Assembly (NCBI RefSeq): GCF_036373705.1 | Contig: NC_089857.1 | Location: forward strand, 33,289,784-33,353,783 | Direction of reading: 5' to 3' | Source: Amia ocellicauda | Lineage: Eukaryota > Chordata > Actinopteri > Amiiformes > Amiidae | Length of the DNA stretch: 64,000 nt | Shown: one piece after another, positions 1-12,400 of the stretch | Numbering within the stretch: the stretch's first letter is position 1 | Layout: each line of letters starts with the position of its first letter | The notes under the pieces: model-generated | What the model was told of the DNA's origin: nothing | The model's database searches: none | Seen by the model: only the letters and a program-made list of their open reading frames with translations | Made by a program: the position numbers and the translations under genes

Positions 1-2760
1 ATATATTTAGTTTTTCAATTTCATACAAAACAATAATCGACAATGTGTTGTTTTGTAAGGACTTTCAGCACCATCTTGTGACCATAGAGTGTAACAGCCC
101 ATACTGATATAACTCTACACTAATGATTAACACTAATACAAATACTGTCATCGAAAAGGTACATACAGTATTTATGAGATTTACCTTTGCCAGTGAATGA
201 CGAGACAGAACTAAGGAATATTTAGAAGAAAAATAAATTGTCCTATCTATAGTATTTTCTACATACTGTTTTATATTTATTTATTTTCATTAACAGTGTT
301 CATCTCAGTGTTACTATCTAGTTAATATACCAATATATCCCATATAAATGTTACTACCCCCCTTTAAACTAGACAGTACAGTTTATTTTACTCTCTCCTG
401 TAGATGTCACTTTGGTGTTTGGGAAAAGTATCTCTATTTAAAGAAACACAGCAAAGTCCACCTTGGGGCCTTTCTGTCACGAGAAAATGAGAAAGAAAGA
501 AAACTGAAGTAGTAGAACAAAAAAACAAGTCCCGGAGCTCGGCTTATAACACAAAAACTTACATCAAATATTCTCACTTCAGTGTTCAGAAAATGGGAAG
601 CCATGCACTTCAAAGACCAGCACATTCTCATTCCAGGCTATTCTTCAGCTATATTTGCTCCTGCCGTTAGGTATAGGACTGTAGTGCCCTATAATATGCC
701 ATACACAAGGCTTATCAATGGTTATCATTACCCATCTTATTTTATTCTCCTTAGTGAAAAGTACAAACACATATGGGTCCAGCAATTCAATTATTTAATT
801 TGTCCAAACTGTCTTCTTTTTAATTATTATTAAACTTACATTTTAGTATACCACTTGTGAAAGTAAATTAAGCTGTAAAATTGTCATATTAGTTGACACC
901 TTTATTGAAGGCACCTTAAATCATAAAGATACAATGATATTTGAAACCTCTAATAATTTGTGTGTCTGTGTGCTACCACATTGGTAGTTTTGTTTATAGA
1001 TGATTGCATATGTATTGGCTATTAGTCCAGTAGCATTAATGAGCACCACATATTACCATAAGTGGAACTGGGGAAACTGAATCTATGATCACTTTTTCAA
1101 ATAAATGTGATTAATATGGTGGATGCCAGCTTTGAATACCCTATGAGATGATAACTGTCATGTTAAGAGTAACACTGTATAGGCAAGTAATTAAAATAAG
1201 GAAAATAACATGTCCACACCTGAAGGTTACCTGATTTGTATATTATGCAATACCAACACACCAGATAGTGCCTGAATTCAATTGTCTGGGACCTGATCAC
1301 ACGAAGAAAAACAAAACGCATCTCTGTAGAGGACAACTTGATATTCACACTCCAGACTGAAGCTAATGGTTTTTCTATTAAATCTTTGGCATAGAGGCAT
1401 TGCCCATAGCTCGTCACTATCATAATGAAGAAAATTGGCCAATACATCAAATGCAGCGTAGCAAGTACAATTTATAAGACGATTGTTGGAAGATTATAAG
1501 ATGTAGAGTTGTGCATACTGTAGGTTCCAGAACAAGCTGAACATCATTAAAGTGATTCATAATACCCTTTAGTTTACTGCCCATAGGTGAATTCCACTCT
1601 ACATTAAAATACTCCATCATAATCAGTGACTGCAAAGTTTACACGATTGAAAGAGATACACCGTCAAGTGAGATCTCCAGCATATTAAGAACGTATAATC
1701 CGATTACTTCTATAGCTTTTGACTTCTTTGGAATCAAACTGGGCCACCTGATATTTTCCAATAACGTGGAATGACTACATCCTGATAGAGTGGTGAAAAA
1801 TTTGTGAGAAGCCTTTTTGTTTGACTTTAATATTGGTCTCTTACTGCTGTGGCACTGCTTTTATGTGAATTTACATTAACAGTAGTTTTCTCGTGCTTAT
1901 CTAAACAGGCGGATACATTTGGGCTAATTTACAAAGGAGAAAAGCGAAAAAGCCTAAACAAAAGTGGTTTGTGATGGATGGTATGGGGCCAAGTTAAACA
2001 TACTTGGCACATGTGAGCACAGGAAAGTGACTCAACCAGTCGAACCGTGTGCCTAGAAGGTAGGGTTCGACTCACAGCATGGATGTCATAGTATGACCAG
2101 ACCACACTTCACGCATCCAGGACCCTGGGAATTCCAGTGGTGTCCCTAAACTGAGCCAAGCACCATTGGCAGAAAACAAGGACTCAATAAATCACCTCCT
2201 GTAGGACTGGGCCTGTTCTCATTTCAACATTAGTTCTTGTCATTTAGGTTCTTGTTCACAGAGCAAAAGCGAAACAAGGACGGGCTCTCCAAGTGTTTAT
2301 GGTAGCCAGACTCCATTATCTTCTGTTAACAAATATATACTTGACAACGTACGGCTTTTTTTCCAGACCTATTTGAACAAATGACTGCACTTCCAACAGA
2401 TACCGTTACACAGGTTTTGTTTTTGTTTTAATGTAATGCAAGTGTTGTAAGACCATATTAGACAAGACAAAACAACTAAAAGAACTATTTACATTATGAA
2501 AGTACCTTTGTACAAAACAGCAGTCCTGTAGTAGCTTATTATTAAATGTGAACCAGGTGTACAGAAAGGCAAGTACAGAGAATGCATCAAAATGATAAGG
2601 CACAATAACCAGAATATTAAAAATAAACACTCAGGAAGCAGACTACAGCAAGTCCCTGCTGTGGCATTATAAATGCAAACCGATACTTTAGAATTAGTGT
2701 TCTCAAGAATGAGGTCTACTCTGACTCGAATGGATATAAATGTAATCAAATCCAGTTTGT
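1..2760. other. Non-coding flank downstream of PSAT1
   Basis: No coding exon, conserved protein fragment or terminal inverted repeat was recognised here. The short open frames are isolated and resemble no protein I know. Only a weak tRNA-derived SINE-like stretch near 2.0 kb stands out, listed separately. The right-hand end probably contains the distal PSAT1 3' UTR, since that gene is transcribed leftward into this stretch. Confidence 0.5.
1990..2240 (+). repeat. Possible tRNA-derived SINE fragment
   Basis: TGGCACATGTG at 2005-2015 fits the pol III box A pattern TRGYNNANNNG. GGTTCGACTC at 2064-2073 fits box B. The 48 bases between them are compatible with an internal tRNA-type promoter. About 150 bases of non-tRNA sequence follow. 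No second copy in the window and no clean tail or target duplication were found, so this rests on the two boxes alone and could be chance. Confidence 0.3.
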
Positions 2761-2761
2761 T

Positions 2762-2767
2762 TTTATT
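2762..2767 (-). terminator. Candidate polyadenylation signal for PSAT1
   Basis: AATAAA on the minus strand, about 105 bases past the PSAT1 stop codon. It is the first canonical hexamer I noticed downstream of the stop. The true 3' end may be further on, as no transcript evidence is available. Confidence 0.35.
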
Positions 2768-2872
2768 ATCACTCCACATAACTCCTAATGGGAGTTACAA
2801 AATCGCACGATGTAACTAACTAGGTCTTGTGTTTCACAAACTCGTGACTTCATTCTTCCAGGTGTCGTTCGT

Positions 2873-5800
2873 CTAGTTTTGTGCTTTCATAAACTGCTTC
2901 ATGAAATCGGCCAGCGTCCTCGTCTCCTCGACTGTAACAGCGTTATACAGAGAGACTCGGATTCCTCCTACCGACCTAAAACATAAAGAATAAAAGAAAA
3001 TCAGGTTTCATCAACACTTCCAATTCAGTTAGCAGACTGCACTGTTCCCATTTCCAGCACAACAAATCAAAATGAAGCCATTGTACATGCTATATACTAT
3101 ACTATAGATTGGATCACCTGGAACAGATTAACAGATGCCAGTAATATAGTCTTAAAAGACAGAGGCTCTTCAAAAGAACTAGTCTCAGGGGCTTGCACAA
3201 CAGATATTGCGCTTTGAATTGAGGGTTACTATATATGCACAGCTTGGGTACCAAATTCAAATGATTTTGCTCAGAGAGTGATGAAATAGAGTCACCTTGT
3301 CTTCAATAGTGGTCATGTAAAAATACCCTGGTCAAGAAAGAAATGTAAAAACATTTGAAAAAGTTGCACTGGAACTGAAGATTATTTATATTACTACTTT
3401 TTAATTAAATAATTTCTTCAGGAATAGGAGTTGTTGTTCAGTGTCCCATTGGTCGTATTCTGTATTTCACACAATACAGCAAATGTAACAATATTTTCAG
3501 ACGATACAATAACTCAGTTTATTGTACACCCTGTTCAGAGTTAGTAATTTTTGTGATCTGTCCAGTGCAAATGACACTGATACTATAAGTGCACCATAGC
3601 TACCTCATTGTGTTATGGGAGACCCTTCATGATTGCTTAGCAAAGGCCTATATAAAGTGCCAAATCAACTTTCTAGGCAATGTGCTAAACTACAGCCGTT
3701 TTAAAGGATGATACAATGGAAAAAGAAAAACCTTAAACCTTAAGTTAATCATTATACTTTACAAACAGGACAAATATTTCTCCTTCACTATTTAAACAAC
3801 TTCTAAGATGCTAAGGGGAACATGATTCCTGTGGCAGAGTACAATATGAATTCTTCTTCTTTAAGTTAACAAAATGGGCACAGATGCCTGAGTATTTCCA
3901 CAATGAAGATTAAAATCTAGCATGTGTGGTACAGTTGTCTAATGCAATCAACCAAAGGATTCTGCTGTAGTGCAATTCCTGTTTTTCTCGCCTGTATATA
4001 TGTGGTTGGGATTTATGCTGTAGTTCAATAGATCCAAACAGGACAAGTAGAGGCAATTCAACAGAATATGATGTTGGGGAGAAAAAAATTAAAGAAAAAA
4101 AGATACAAAACATGAAATATATGTACCTGTGGCCTTTTAGTGAAATCATGCCAAGCTTAGAAGCTTCATCAACAAACTTTTTTTCCAGGGCTTCATCTCC
4201 ATGTTTGATACGGAGTGTAACATTCATTCTGCTTCTGCTTTTCACGTCAACTGGACATCTTTAGGTTTAAAAAGAAAGGATTGATAAGGTTAAATGTTAC
4301 ATTTTACTAGCTATTTTAGTAGCTACATACATCAAAACCAAGGTGCATGCAGAGATAAACCCAGATGAGAAGCGGTTACCCTACTTAGGCAGAACATTTT
4401 GGGGCAACACCTCATTATATGAATGAATTAGCCTACTACAGTACTTACCTATAGAATCCATTGGATTCATTAATAATGTCATAAATCAATGATGATTTTT
4501 CCCTGTTGAGCTTCTCCATCGCATCGGTACCTCCATTGTTCTTTATCCATTCCAGGACCAAACCCATGATGTAGATACTACAGTTAAATTGAAAAATACA
4601 AGGCTGAAATAACATTTTAGCACCCACACACAAAAAAATGTATCCAATGCTAAAAAGAAAATATTAATGAATTGGGATTAATTGGAAATACAGTTTTAGA
4701 TCGAGCACAAACCAAAGCCAACCATATTCTAAACATTATCCTATCAATAAACTAAAATTGATCAATATTTAAACATATAGCATATATATTGAAACATAAA
4801 ACAAAAGTTCAGAGATAACTGTAGAGATGTGTGTAAGCATTGACACAGAACATACAATAAATGTTATTCTGGTTTTAACCTTTCATGTTGCAGATCAACA
4901 AAACCGTACTATTAAAGGCTGAACAAGAATGCTCAGGGGTATTTGTGGTCATTCCATATCCAGTTCACATTCTTGTACATTCTGGCAGATTCACGCATTA
5001 CCTGAAGCATGGTGGAGTGTTATACATGGAGTTGTTCCCAGCCTGCACTTTGTAGTCCAGAACAACAGGACACTCTTTCAGCACTTTTCCCAAGAGATCC
5101 TCTCGGACAATGACCACAGTCACCCCCGCACAGCCAATGTTCTTCTGAGCTCCCGCAAAGATCAGGCCAAACTAAAGAGGAGGGGGGGGATACTCTCTTC
5201 ATGAAACGGATACCTAATTTTACTCCAAAACTTTTTAGAGTATTTGCAGACTCTTTCAGTTCGGAATGTCATGTGATCATCCAAAAACTCAAAGTCTAGT
5301 TGGCAATAACATCCATCATTGCCAATACCTAACATGTTTTTTTCAGAGATCCGTAGCTTTGCTTACCACGTTTGTCATTCAGAGAGACAAAATAACAGTG
5401 TACATGTATTACGGTTTCTCCAGTCATTGTAGGGTAAGGTGTACAGGCAGTAAGATCAGTTCCTTACCTTTGAGACATCCACTGGCCGAGACAAGAAATT
5501 AGAGGACATGTCACAGACCAGGACCACCCCTTTTGTGTCAGGGATGAAGTTGAACTCCACACCATGGACCGTCTCGTTGCAGCAGTAATACACATATGAA
5601 GCGGAGGGATTCAGTTCCCAGCTGCTAGGATCTGGAACCTCTATTGGAGAGAATTATTTTTTCAATTAAATATTTTATCATCCATAATATGATTTTACAC
5701 ACATGATGCAATGGGCAGCTGCAAGTAGTCGCAAGGTTTTCATTTTTATCTATCGAGACCACATGTGAAAACATTTAAAACTTACTTGTGTAGCTGTCCA

Positions 5801-7177
5801 ATTTGGGGTGGACAATGTTTACTTTGCCATATTTCTCTGCCTCTTTTGCAGCCTTGGCAGACCACGTGCCCGTCACCACATAATCAGCATGTCTGTCCTC
5901 TTTTAACCCAATCAGATTCAGTGGCACACCGCTGAACTGACCAGAACCACCGCCTTGAAGGAAAATCACTTTGTAGTTCTCAGGAACATTGCTGCCAGAC
6001 AAAGATATAAAATAATGTATCATACAGGGCTTCAAAACTAGCTTTCTTCTTCCATTCACCTTCTTTACGTACTACAAAGCCAAGACTTACACTCAGAGTG
6101 TACTCTAGTTAATATCTTCCACACATATCTGTTGATTTACCAGTACATCAAGTGGCTCTTTAAAGTAAACTGATTGCAACATATTGTCAATTTAAACTAA
6201 AGTGGGAGCTGAACTGACTTGAATGAAAAGGCATGAGAAGTACTGTTCACTCACAGGATTTCCCGCAAAAGGTATTCTGCTGTATTCAAGATTTTGGTGA
6301 AATCAGATGATCTGTGACTCATCTCTGACAAGAAAAACACAAAACAAAATATGAACAAAACAAACTAGGAATGAATGTGCTGCAGAAAAACCCTAAAATA
6401 ATTGAGACTCACCCAAGACACTCATACCCAGTCCCTTGTAATTCACCAGCTCCTTCTGAGCTTCCAGCAGCACCTATTTAAAGAATCAAGGAACAGTTTA
6501 GTTACTCTGTTACTATTTTTCTTTCTTTTCAAATGTAGCAGCTAAAAGCCCGAAGAGAACTGTAAATACATTAAATCGCTAATAAACTCTGCAATTGCGT
6601 GGAGCGCCCCCTATTGGTATCACGAATCAATCAAGTCTGAACTTGAAATATACGTTTTCAAATCAAAGGCTGATGCAACTCCTTTGCCAGCCATGCACTT
6701 TAAAACTATAGATCATTAATTGCAATTTCTACATGTCTACTTTATACCTCAAAACTACACAGAGTAGGATGCATGTCTCTCTCTACCTTTACCTATATCC
6801 ATTTCTGCAGATTTCTCATCCTGATCTACATTTTCATGTGCATGTGTGCGCAGCCTTTAAAGCCTAGACACACATGTGCGCAAACGAAGACAGATCAAGC
6901 AACTGCCACGCTTTCCATTCCCTGCAAATATAAAACCGTCGTTTCACAGTAACTTCATATACGCACGTATATGAAATAGACCGTTTCTCAAAACGCTGCA
7001 TTACCATATTTCTCACAAGACACTGTAACATTTTGTAATAGTGGAAGAAAGCAGCCTATGCAATTTCGCTTGTAAGTACGAATTCGTTCCGACTGTATAA
7101 TACATTGCTTACACACTTACTGCAGGTGGGATTTTAGCTGGTCCAGCCCCGAAGTTGATGGTTTGCTTCCTTTCCAT
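2873..7177 (-). CDS. psat1: Phosphoserine aminotransferase 1 (complete, 9 coding exons)
   Basis: PLP-dependent class V aminotransferase. It converts 3-phosphohydroxypyruvate plus glutamate to O-phosphoserine plus 2-oxoglutarate, the second step of cytosolic serine synthesis. Exons in transcript order: 7177-7121, 6473-6413, 6324-6255, 5991-5786, 5640-5468, 5171-5002, 4577-4449, 4258-4127, 2975-2873. All introns are GT-AG and phases join exactly: 1101 nt, 366 aa plus stop, against 370 in human. The N-terminus reads [15 protein letters not shown]. Conserved blocks are EMSHRSSDF (exon 2/3 junction), [13 protein letters not shown] (exon 4), NETVHGVEF and [16 protein letters not shown] (exon 5), AGAQKNIG with the PLP Schiff-base lysine at residue 199 (human 200; exon 6), [13 protein letters not shown] (exon 7) and SLKGHRSVGG across exons 8/9. 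The start is the only ATG before the NFG motif. No frame defect is seen, so the gene looks functional. Its promoter lies to the right, facing the CEP78 3' end. Confidence 0.97.
5002..5171 (-). CDS. psat1: PSAT1 exon 6, PLP-lysine exon
   Basis: This exon encodes residues 190 to about 246 and includes [11 protein letters not shown], whose lysine (K199 here) forms the internal aldimine with pyridoxal phosphate in this family. Further on it has [17 protein letters not shown], matching the human segment closely. Acceptor ctctttag and donor CAG|gtaat are visible on the minus strand. The exon starts in phase 0 and ends after two bases of a codon, which exon 7 completes with T to give Ser. Confidence 0.95.
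6603..6617 (-). promoter_or_regulatory. CTCF-like motif in PSAT1 intron 1
   Basis: On the minus strand it reads CCAATAGGGGGCGCT, one mismatch from the usual vertebrate CTCF core CCASYAGRGGGCGCT. Occupancy cannot be judged from sequence. Such cores can also come from old SINEs. Confidence 0.3.
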
Positions 7178-7400
7178 TGTGATGGCGATTTCTTACTGAG
7201 ATGCGTGCGGCGGCGCTGAGCGGCTGTGAATGAGCGGACCTCTCGGCTGCGCCAGGCTTCATCAGAAACAACAACAAGTGTTTCGGCGGTTTTCATTGGA
7301 CGGTTTCACATGGTGCCTGTGGTTGCTGTCAGCTGATTGGTTCTCCCAGGCGCTACTTTGTGCTGATTGGCTGCCTGTTCACGGGAGCAGCTCGTGATCG
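7178..7400 (-). promoter_or_regulatory. psat1: PSAT1 promoter region (TATA-less, three CCAAT boxes, CARE-like site)
   Basis: Directly upstream of the PSAT1 start codon, in minus-strand sense. There is a CpG-containing stretch (7205-7255). TGATGAAGC lies at 7257-7265, one base from the C/EBP-ATF response element pattern TGATGNAAN. Three CCAAT boxes, seen as ATTGG on the plus strand, lie at 7295-7299, 7336-7340 and 7366-7370, spaced about 41 and 30 bases. Multiple spaced CCAAT boxes are typical of NF-Y promoters, and serine-synthesis genes are known ATF4 targets. Assigning these factors here is inference. No TATA box is evident. Confidence 0.5.
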
Positions 7401-8981
7401 CAGAGCTGCTTGCAAGTCTGTTTCCAGATTGCACCATCCAGCGTGCAGATACTACAGCACGCCTTCCTGTCTGCATCCCCGATTTCATCAAAAAGATGCA
7501 TTGGAACTGGTCATGTCTTATATACATCCTCTACCTCTAGTTATGCAACGGTGTTGTATGCCTCTGGAGGAATATCCAAAAACTAGCACCCTCGTTCATT
7601 TTGTAAAGGTTGGTTGTATTGCCAATGGAATCTGTTGGATACTCAGTAATGGCTGGGCTTGCTAACCATGGACACATTAGATCAACCGGGGTTTGCTTTG
7701 AAAGCAGGATGAAGTGCGTTGAAATATCGAAACCTTAACTAATACTTTAATTTGGACCATTAAACAAACAAGCTGGTGCCACAGGAAACGTTTATGAACT
7801 TTTCAGACAACCCTCCCAACCTTAATAATACTTAATAACAACTCCTATCCCATCCTGTTTATTTAAAGGACAGCTGTAGAGGAAAATCAATGTCTTAATA
7901 ACAGGCAATTTTATATAGTAGAAAAACAATTACTCAACAATCTTGGAAATATTCTTTAATTTTACAAAAATGTAGTAAATGGTTCATGTATAATTGTGTA
8001 CAAACTGTAAACAAAAATATATAAAAATAAATTAATATACAAAAAGTGTAGACCACTAACTTTATATTACAAGACATACATGGTATACCTGGATGAAAAT
8101 TCATGTTGCATATCCTCATAATATTAATATTGAAATATCTTAAATGGTGATGGTCTGATTGCTTTTGGAGTAATTTTAACTTAAATAACAGATTTCTTTT
8201 ACTTAATATAATTTGAGGTATTAAAAAAAGATGTTCAAAGCACACATCAAAATGTCCACACACACACACACACATCACAAGGAAGACAAAACTGAATTGT
8301 TTAAATACCAATGGCACCCAACCTACTATTCAATTAAACACTGCAATGGAATCTCAAACCTGAATGAAAGAAAAGCTGACAGCAAAGCACATGACTGTGG
8401 GACAGAATCCCTTTTCACTGTGCAGCAATGAAGTGCTTTCCCTGCACACTACTCCACAATATCTCAGTAAGTAACCAGTAATATATATTACATTTATTTT
8501 GACTCTACTATTGTGACGAATGGCGTTATATCTCAGCGCAAACAAGTATAAAAGGAAGGATAAATGTTCACAGTACACATGTTCTTGGTAGATTTGCAGA
8601 TTGTTCAGCATTTGGCAAATAAAAGGTGTGCCCACTCTATGTTCCTGTCAAGGGAACGTTTCCACACTTAATTCCTCACAAACAAAACATGATTCAATGA
8701 TCATGTCTCAATTAGAATCAGAATATTAGTATTATCCTCCATTTTATTTTCCTTAAAAGGTCTACCCAGTGGAGAAATGGTAAAAGCTGACATTATTGAC
8801 ATGTTCACATATCCTTTAATGTCTTACAAAACTCTATCTTGAATTACAATGGAGCAGAGAGGTTATGAAGAGATGTTACTGGAATTCTTCTTGTCACATC
8901 AGACGTGTCTGCATTTTGAGTGCCATTGTAGAAGTTTTGCTCTGGGGCTCATGGATACAATGCATACCAGTGCACATTTAC
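7400..8981. other. PSAT1-CEP78 intergenic stretch including CEP78 3' UTR
   Basis: No coding exon was recognised. The right part should be CEP78 3' UTR. Candidate minus-strand AATAAA signals lie at 8743-8748 and 8493-8498, about 235 and 485 bases past the stop. A short CA repeat lies near 8256. With less than 2 kb between the CEP78 stop and the PSAT1 start, CEP78 transcription runs toward the PSAT1 promoter in the same direction. Confidence 0.5.
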
Positions 8982-9464
8982 TCAAAATCCCTCTTCAGAC
9001 TCATTTCCCAGACTGCCTAGGGAGTGGATCTGCTCATGGAGCTCTGAACCAGACCTGGAGAGCTGGTCTTCACGAGAATCGGGTGATCTGGGTTCACTCC
9101 TGTCCGCTCCCTCTGTGGTAACAACACGAGCTGCACTGTTGCTTTGAGATCCACTCCTTTGCGATCCGCTTTGTTCACTGACACTTGCACTGGATTTCCT
9201 TCCTCTTTTATCATATCCTGAGCTAGATACGTCTCCAAAAGCAGAGGGCATCTGCTGTTTCCCTAGATCATCGCTAATCTTCACTCCATTGCTTAAGGAA
9301 GCCCTCCCACTTTCACTTGGGTATTTAAAGTGTACTTCCTCTGTACCCTCTAGTGTGAACTGAAGATCCAGTGTTTCCTGAATCTCCTTCCATGCAGAAG
9401 GGGCACCATTGACTTGGCCAGATTTATATTCTGAAGCAGCAAAGTTTGTGTTTCCAGCTGCAGA
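8982..9464 (-). CDS. cep78: CEP78 last coding exon, Ser/Glu/Gly-rich tail
   Basis: Encodes the final 160 residues, beginning [11 protein letters not shown] and ending GNESEEGF before TGA. The middle is low-complexity, with many Ser, Gln and Arg (for example [15 protein letters not shown]), so it is probably disordered. The acceptor cttgtag is seen on the minus strand and the exon starts in phase 0. This tail appears longer than the human one and accounts for most of the extra length. Confidence 0.9.
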   Translation of the reverse strand, partial: SAAGNTNFAASEYKSGQVNGAPSAWKEIQETLDLQFTLEGTEEVHFKYPSESGRASLSNGVKISDDLGKQQMPSAFGDVSSSGYDKRGRKSSASVSEQSGSQRSGSQSNSAARVVTTEGADRSEPRSPDSREDQLSRSGSELHEQIHSLGSLGNESEEGF

Positions 9465-12400
9465 CTACAAGAAACAACATATAAATGAAGAGCCACCACT
9501 AGGGAAAAATGTTATTATGAAAAAAATACATAAAAATAAAGATAGTTTTCACAAACTTTACAAATTCCTATAGGACTGATTGCTTTTTTCATTAATTTGT
9601 TTCCAGAATCTGATTAATGAAATAATACAAATGCACAACCAGCTAAATGCATTAGAATTTACTGCACAGGGTCTGTAGGCCATGTGACCATACTGCCAGG
9701 AGCACATGATTTAACAGTTTTGCATAAGATTATCTCGTTATCCAATTACAATAATTTGTTTTGTTTTATTAAAGTTGAACTGGATGTATGATATCTATAG
9801 GTACTACATACAGTGGTCTTATCAGACTATACTTAGTTTGGAAAGATCCTGAATGTTTCAGCATTTGTAATTCACATTATATTAAGGGCTATGACACAGG
9901 GTAACCACCATTTTCAATGCTTAGTTTTACCAGCTGAGCTCTAAACTTCATCCACCATACTTACTGAGGACATTTCACCGCTCTTGTGTTCTGTCTCTTC
10001 GGTACCCTTTTTATCGTTTCTACCAACAGTGGAAGACATTTGAGGCAGTCCCAATGGGCCAAAATCATTTTGGTCAATTCCTGCCATGGAAGCTAACTGT
10101 CCCAAGCTGTAGAAAAACAATATGTAAGATTTGGAAGAAAAAGTTTTTTGTTTTTTTTTGTAATAGCTTAAGCTGGTAGGGATTTACCTACAATCTTATG
10201 GAAACCACAAACAATAAAAGTTGAGTAAAGGAGTAGAAGCCCAAAAAAAAAGTTGCACGAAGTGTTTAGTTCTATTAAATCGATTCCCACTCATTCAGCC
10301 CTCATTTCTGAAAAAGTAGATACTCTATAATAGTTGGTTAACATACAATAATATACTGTAATGCACTGAATAAATACAACTACTAAACTAAATGTATATT
10401 TTAGCTTGGTAAAAGCATACTTTTGTGCTTTTCAACAACAGAGGTCTCAAACTAGCTGCTAAGCAACATGCTGGCAGTGCTTCAAAAGGACATTGTGGAT
10501 TTCACTCCACACTGCTGCTCAATTAATAAACACACAGCAGCACAGTCAGCGAGTTTCATTAAGTTTGAAATATAATGTTACAGTGTAGCAAGAAAAATGT
10601 GAAACAAGCTGCATTAATATACAGTATATAAGGACACATTAATGACCTTGACCTGTATTTGCTGGAGACCATTATAATTGTAAAAAACTCAAGAACAATA
10701 AAGCAAATAAACACTGGAAGTAAACACTGGAAGTCCACTGAACTTAACTTTATATACTAGATGACTCTAAAAGGACATACAAACATGTTAGCTTTTACTG
10801 TCAAATAGAAACACATTTTGCATTTTATATGACCATCCCAGCATTTCCCCCAATCTCTCTAATGCATTACTGCATCCATTATATCTGCTCTTCCTGAAAT
10901 GAGTCTTTAATATGAACACAAACGCAGCTGCCTAAACTCTAATTCACCTGAGGTACTTAGCCAAGATATGCAATGAAAATGCACTGTGACAAAAACATTG
11001 AGAGCTGTAAAGACAATTTAGGGTGTGAAAAATGCAACGGTCTGGCTGACAGCCACAGGTCATTTTAGAAAACAAAGGATTAAGCTGGTCTGGCCTTAGT
11101 ATGCAAAGCGTGTCCTTATTTCAGCATGCTCTAAATACCTTAGAATCTAGGTCATGAGAGAAATAAGCCCACTCCCTTTGTCTGCCCTCTGAAACCCCCT
11201 TTTATCTATACAGCTAGTTGTTTCAAAGAAGATTTTTGAAAAACAGTGCCAAGATAAAAGTTTAATCAGAAATTAATGCTGCCGTCTTTATAAATGTCAT
11301 TACATTTGTAAAGAAGATAACATGTATTATCTTGTATCTCGTAAAAACACCCAAGCATGATATACACATTTCATATTAATATACAATTCAAAAAGGTACC
11401 CTGATAAAATACATTACTAAAACTGTACAAAACATTACAGTGAGCAAAACTGTAAACAAAAGTGGATGTGATGGACTCTTCCTCAAAGCTAAATTAAGTC
11501 TGCTAAAATAAAAATGTATAGGTCCTGACAGGGCTTAATGCCTAGTGGGAGACTATTCCACAGTTATTGTTCAGTGTAAGTAGAAAATGATGTCTATGAA
11601 CATAACGCCTAATATCAGCAATATCTGCCAGAAAATATTGTTCTTACGGGGATTTGAGTCCTGAAGTAGTCTTGAAGGAGTAATACAGAATGCCTGAGTG
11701 TGCATGTTAACATTAATTATGTTTGGTTAGGAAATGTAAGCTTTTATATGAGTTTGTGCAGGTCTGTCTGTTGGTCCTATAATGAAGAAAACTAAATGAA
11801 AGCATCTTACCCTGCATCTTTCAGAAGGTCCAGAAAAGCATGGAATTTGTGGAAGGAAGTTTCAATGCTCTCCAACACAGCCTCATCCTCAAGGACACTG
11901 GAAGTCAGTGACTGAGTGCGCAGGGCCTCAGACATGGACAGGTTTAGATTTCTTAATCGCTTGTTTTCAACCTCCAGCTGAAAACAAGGGAAATACAAAG
12001 CATGACAGCCATCATTTCTGCCATTGAAAAATGCAATTTTAATGTAATTAAATTATTTTATTGTAGATGAAGAAATACCAGAGATGTTATCAAATAACCC
12101 TAGCCATTATCGATAACAATTACATTGGGAGGAAAGTCACATTTTCAAAATCATAATATATATCATAATATATCACTAAATTCAGAAATGAACATTAAAA
12201 CCTTTAAGCTCATCTGGCTATCAAAATTACTTTAGTCATATTCAATAAGCATACATTTCTTTAATCACTAGTAGAACTATTTATTTAGGCAATTAGAAAA
12301 ATGTAAATGTCTCTAATCCCGTACCATGGAAGACAAAGAAATGTGTTATGTAACAGAAGCACTGTTCTACACCGGAGAACATGTTCATTGATATATAGCA

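Noticed and set aside
2489..2779. Minus-strand open frames downstream of PSAT1
   Set aside because: They lie in the presumed 3' UTR, are hydrophobic by AT-rich composition and match nothing I recognise.
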